Part shown: positions 5,512 to 6,283 of the stretch, piece after piece
Position numbering within the stretch: position 1 is the stretch's first letter
Layout of the letters: each line of letters begins with the position of its first letter
Source of the DNA: Gammaproteobacteria bacterium
GTDB lineage: Bacteria > Pseudomonadota > Gammaproteobacteria > Steroidobacterales > MnTg04
Direction: 5' to 3'
NCBI GenBank assembly: GCA_027297845.1
Contig: JAPUHG010000025.1
Location: 1-6,283, forward strand
DNA length: 6,283 bases
The notes under the pieces: generated by a model
Database searches by the model: none
Seen by the model: only the letters and a program-made list of their open reading frames with translations
What the model was told of the DNA's origin: nothing
Translations under genes and position numbers: made by a program

Positions 5512-6283
5512 ATGCAGGAAAGACCAAAAACAGGCATTTTGCTGGTCAACCTCGGTACCCCCGATGCGCCGACTTTTTGGTCGGTACGTCGCTATCTTGC
5601 CGAATTTTTAGGCGACCCCCTCGTTATCGATACGCCCAGGCGAATCTGGCTGCCGATACTCCATGGCGTTATTTTGAATGTGCGGCCGTGGATGACAGCG
5701 GCCAATTATCGCAAGGTCTGGACCGACCGAGGATCGCCATTACTCGCCAACTCACAGGACCAGTGCGCTGCTTTGCAGGCCTTGATCAGCGAGGAAATCG
5801 GCGGGCAAGTACCGGTCGTACTCGGTATGCGCTATGGCAAACCGTCGCTCGATGACGCGCTTACCGAGCTGCGCAGGATGCAAATAGAACGAGTGCTGAT
5901 TCTTCCCCTGTATCCACAATTTTCCCATACCACTGCCACAACGACTTTCGACCGGATCGGCGAACTTCTGCGCGACCAGCAGGCGCCGCCAGAAATTCGC
6001 AAGATAGCCGATTACCATGATCACCCCGCCTATATATCCGCGCTCACTGCCAGCATTAACGAGCATTGGGAAAAATCAGGCAGATCGGAACATTTGCTGC
6101 TGTCGTTCCACGGATTGCCAAAACGCTACATCACCCAAGGCGACCCTTACGAGGAGCAATGCGAAATTACCGCGGCGCTTCTAGTCGATGAACTGGGACT
6201 CAAGGACCGGGACTGGACCTTGAGTTACCAGTCGCGCGTGGGCAGGGAAGAATGGTTGACGCCTTATACATTCAGGACACTGC
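5512..6283 (+). CDS. hemH: Ferrochelatase HemH (3' partial)
   Basis: This enzyme inserts Fe(II) into protoporphyrin IX to make protohaem, the last step of haem b synthesis, in the cytoplasm or at the inner membrane. The N-terminus has the family motif GILLVNLGTPDAP (8-20), followed by the VRRYLAEFLGDP region (25-36). The PROSITE-type ferrochelatase signature lies at about 195-213 and includes the catalytic, metal-binding His H200 in SFHGLP and the GDPY end at 210-213. A second conserved block, SYQSRVGREEWLTPYT, occupies 238-253. The 257 residues seen, against about 320-370 for bacterial enzymes, mean that roughly the last quarter, including the conserved active-site Glu, lies beyond the window. 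The ATG at 5512 gives the normal N-terminal length. The gene is divergent from the hypothetical-thioesterase unit. Haem made here would also feed the c-type cytochrome of the copper operon, though nothing in the sequence shows a regulatory link. Confidence 0.97.
   Translation, partial: MQERPKTGILLVNLGTPDAPTFWSVRRYLAEFLGDPLVIDTPRRIWLPILHGVILNVRPWMTAANYRKVWTDRGSPLLANSQDQCAALQALISEEIGGQVPVVLGMRYGKPSLDDALTELRRMQIERVLILPLYPQFSHTTATTTFDRIGELLRDQQAPPEIRKIADYHDHPAYISALTASINEHWEKSGRSEHLLLSFHGLPKRYITQGDPYEEQCEITAALLVDELGLKDRDWTLSYQSRVGREEWLTPYTFRTL

Noticed and set aside
5423..5611. 62-codon + strand open frame upstream of and into hemH
   Set aside because: It overlaps hemH in another frame, has no ribosome site that I can see and no recognisable domain.
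5577..6066. + and - strand open frames of 92 and 104 codons over hemH
   Set aside because: Both lie within the ferrochelatase gene, which is supported by several family motifs in its own frame.

Overview
The window looks like chromosomal DNA of a moderately GC-rich gammaproteobacterium. This is an inference from protein character: a CusA-type RND pump, a copper P-type ATPase with N-terminal HMBD zinc-ribbon-like motifs, and a proteobacterial-style ferrochelatase. I see no transposase, integrase, phage gene, CRISPR array, tRNA or rRNA. Both outermost genes are cut by the window edges.

Left block (1-4483, + strand) is a tightly packed copper/silver efflux operon. It begins inside cusA; the C-terminal half, with all three metal-binding methionines, is present. 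The stop of cusA overlaps the start of a Cu(I)-type P1B ATPase by 4 nt (ATGA). Seven nt after the ATPase stop, with a good ribosome site, comes a membrane-anchored monohaem c-type cytochrome that ends in a histidine- and acid-rich tail. Together these suggest a two-stage route. The ATPase moves Cu(I) from cytoplasm to periplasm, and CusA (with CusB/CusC partners presumably encoded upstream, out of view) expels it across the outer membrane. The cytochrome is the unexplained third member; its tail could bind periplasmic metal and its haem could act in redox chemistry, but that is inference.

Middle block (4497-5379, - strand) is convergent with the copper operon, with only 13 nt between the stops. 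It holds a two-gene unit: an unrecognised 148-aa protein with one hydrophobic segment, followed by a PaaI-like hotdog-fold thioesterase whose start overlaps the upstream stop by 8 nt.

Right block (5380-6283) is a 132-nt divergent intergenic region followed by hemH (ferrochelatase, + strand), truncated by the window end after the catalytic histidine and the second conserved signature. The intergenic region carries a near-perfect 9-bp direct repeat and a short palindrome, but no convincing sigma-70 promoter.

The most notable points are the cusA-copA-cytochrome arrangement with its His-rich tail, an isoleucine in CusA where the E. coli protein has the transmembrane lysine K984, and an ATPase that uses two HMBD motifs instead of the usual HMA domains.
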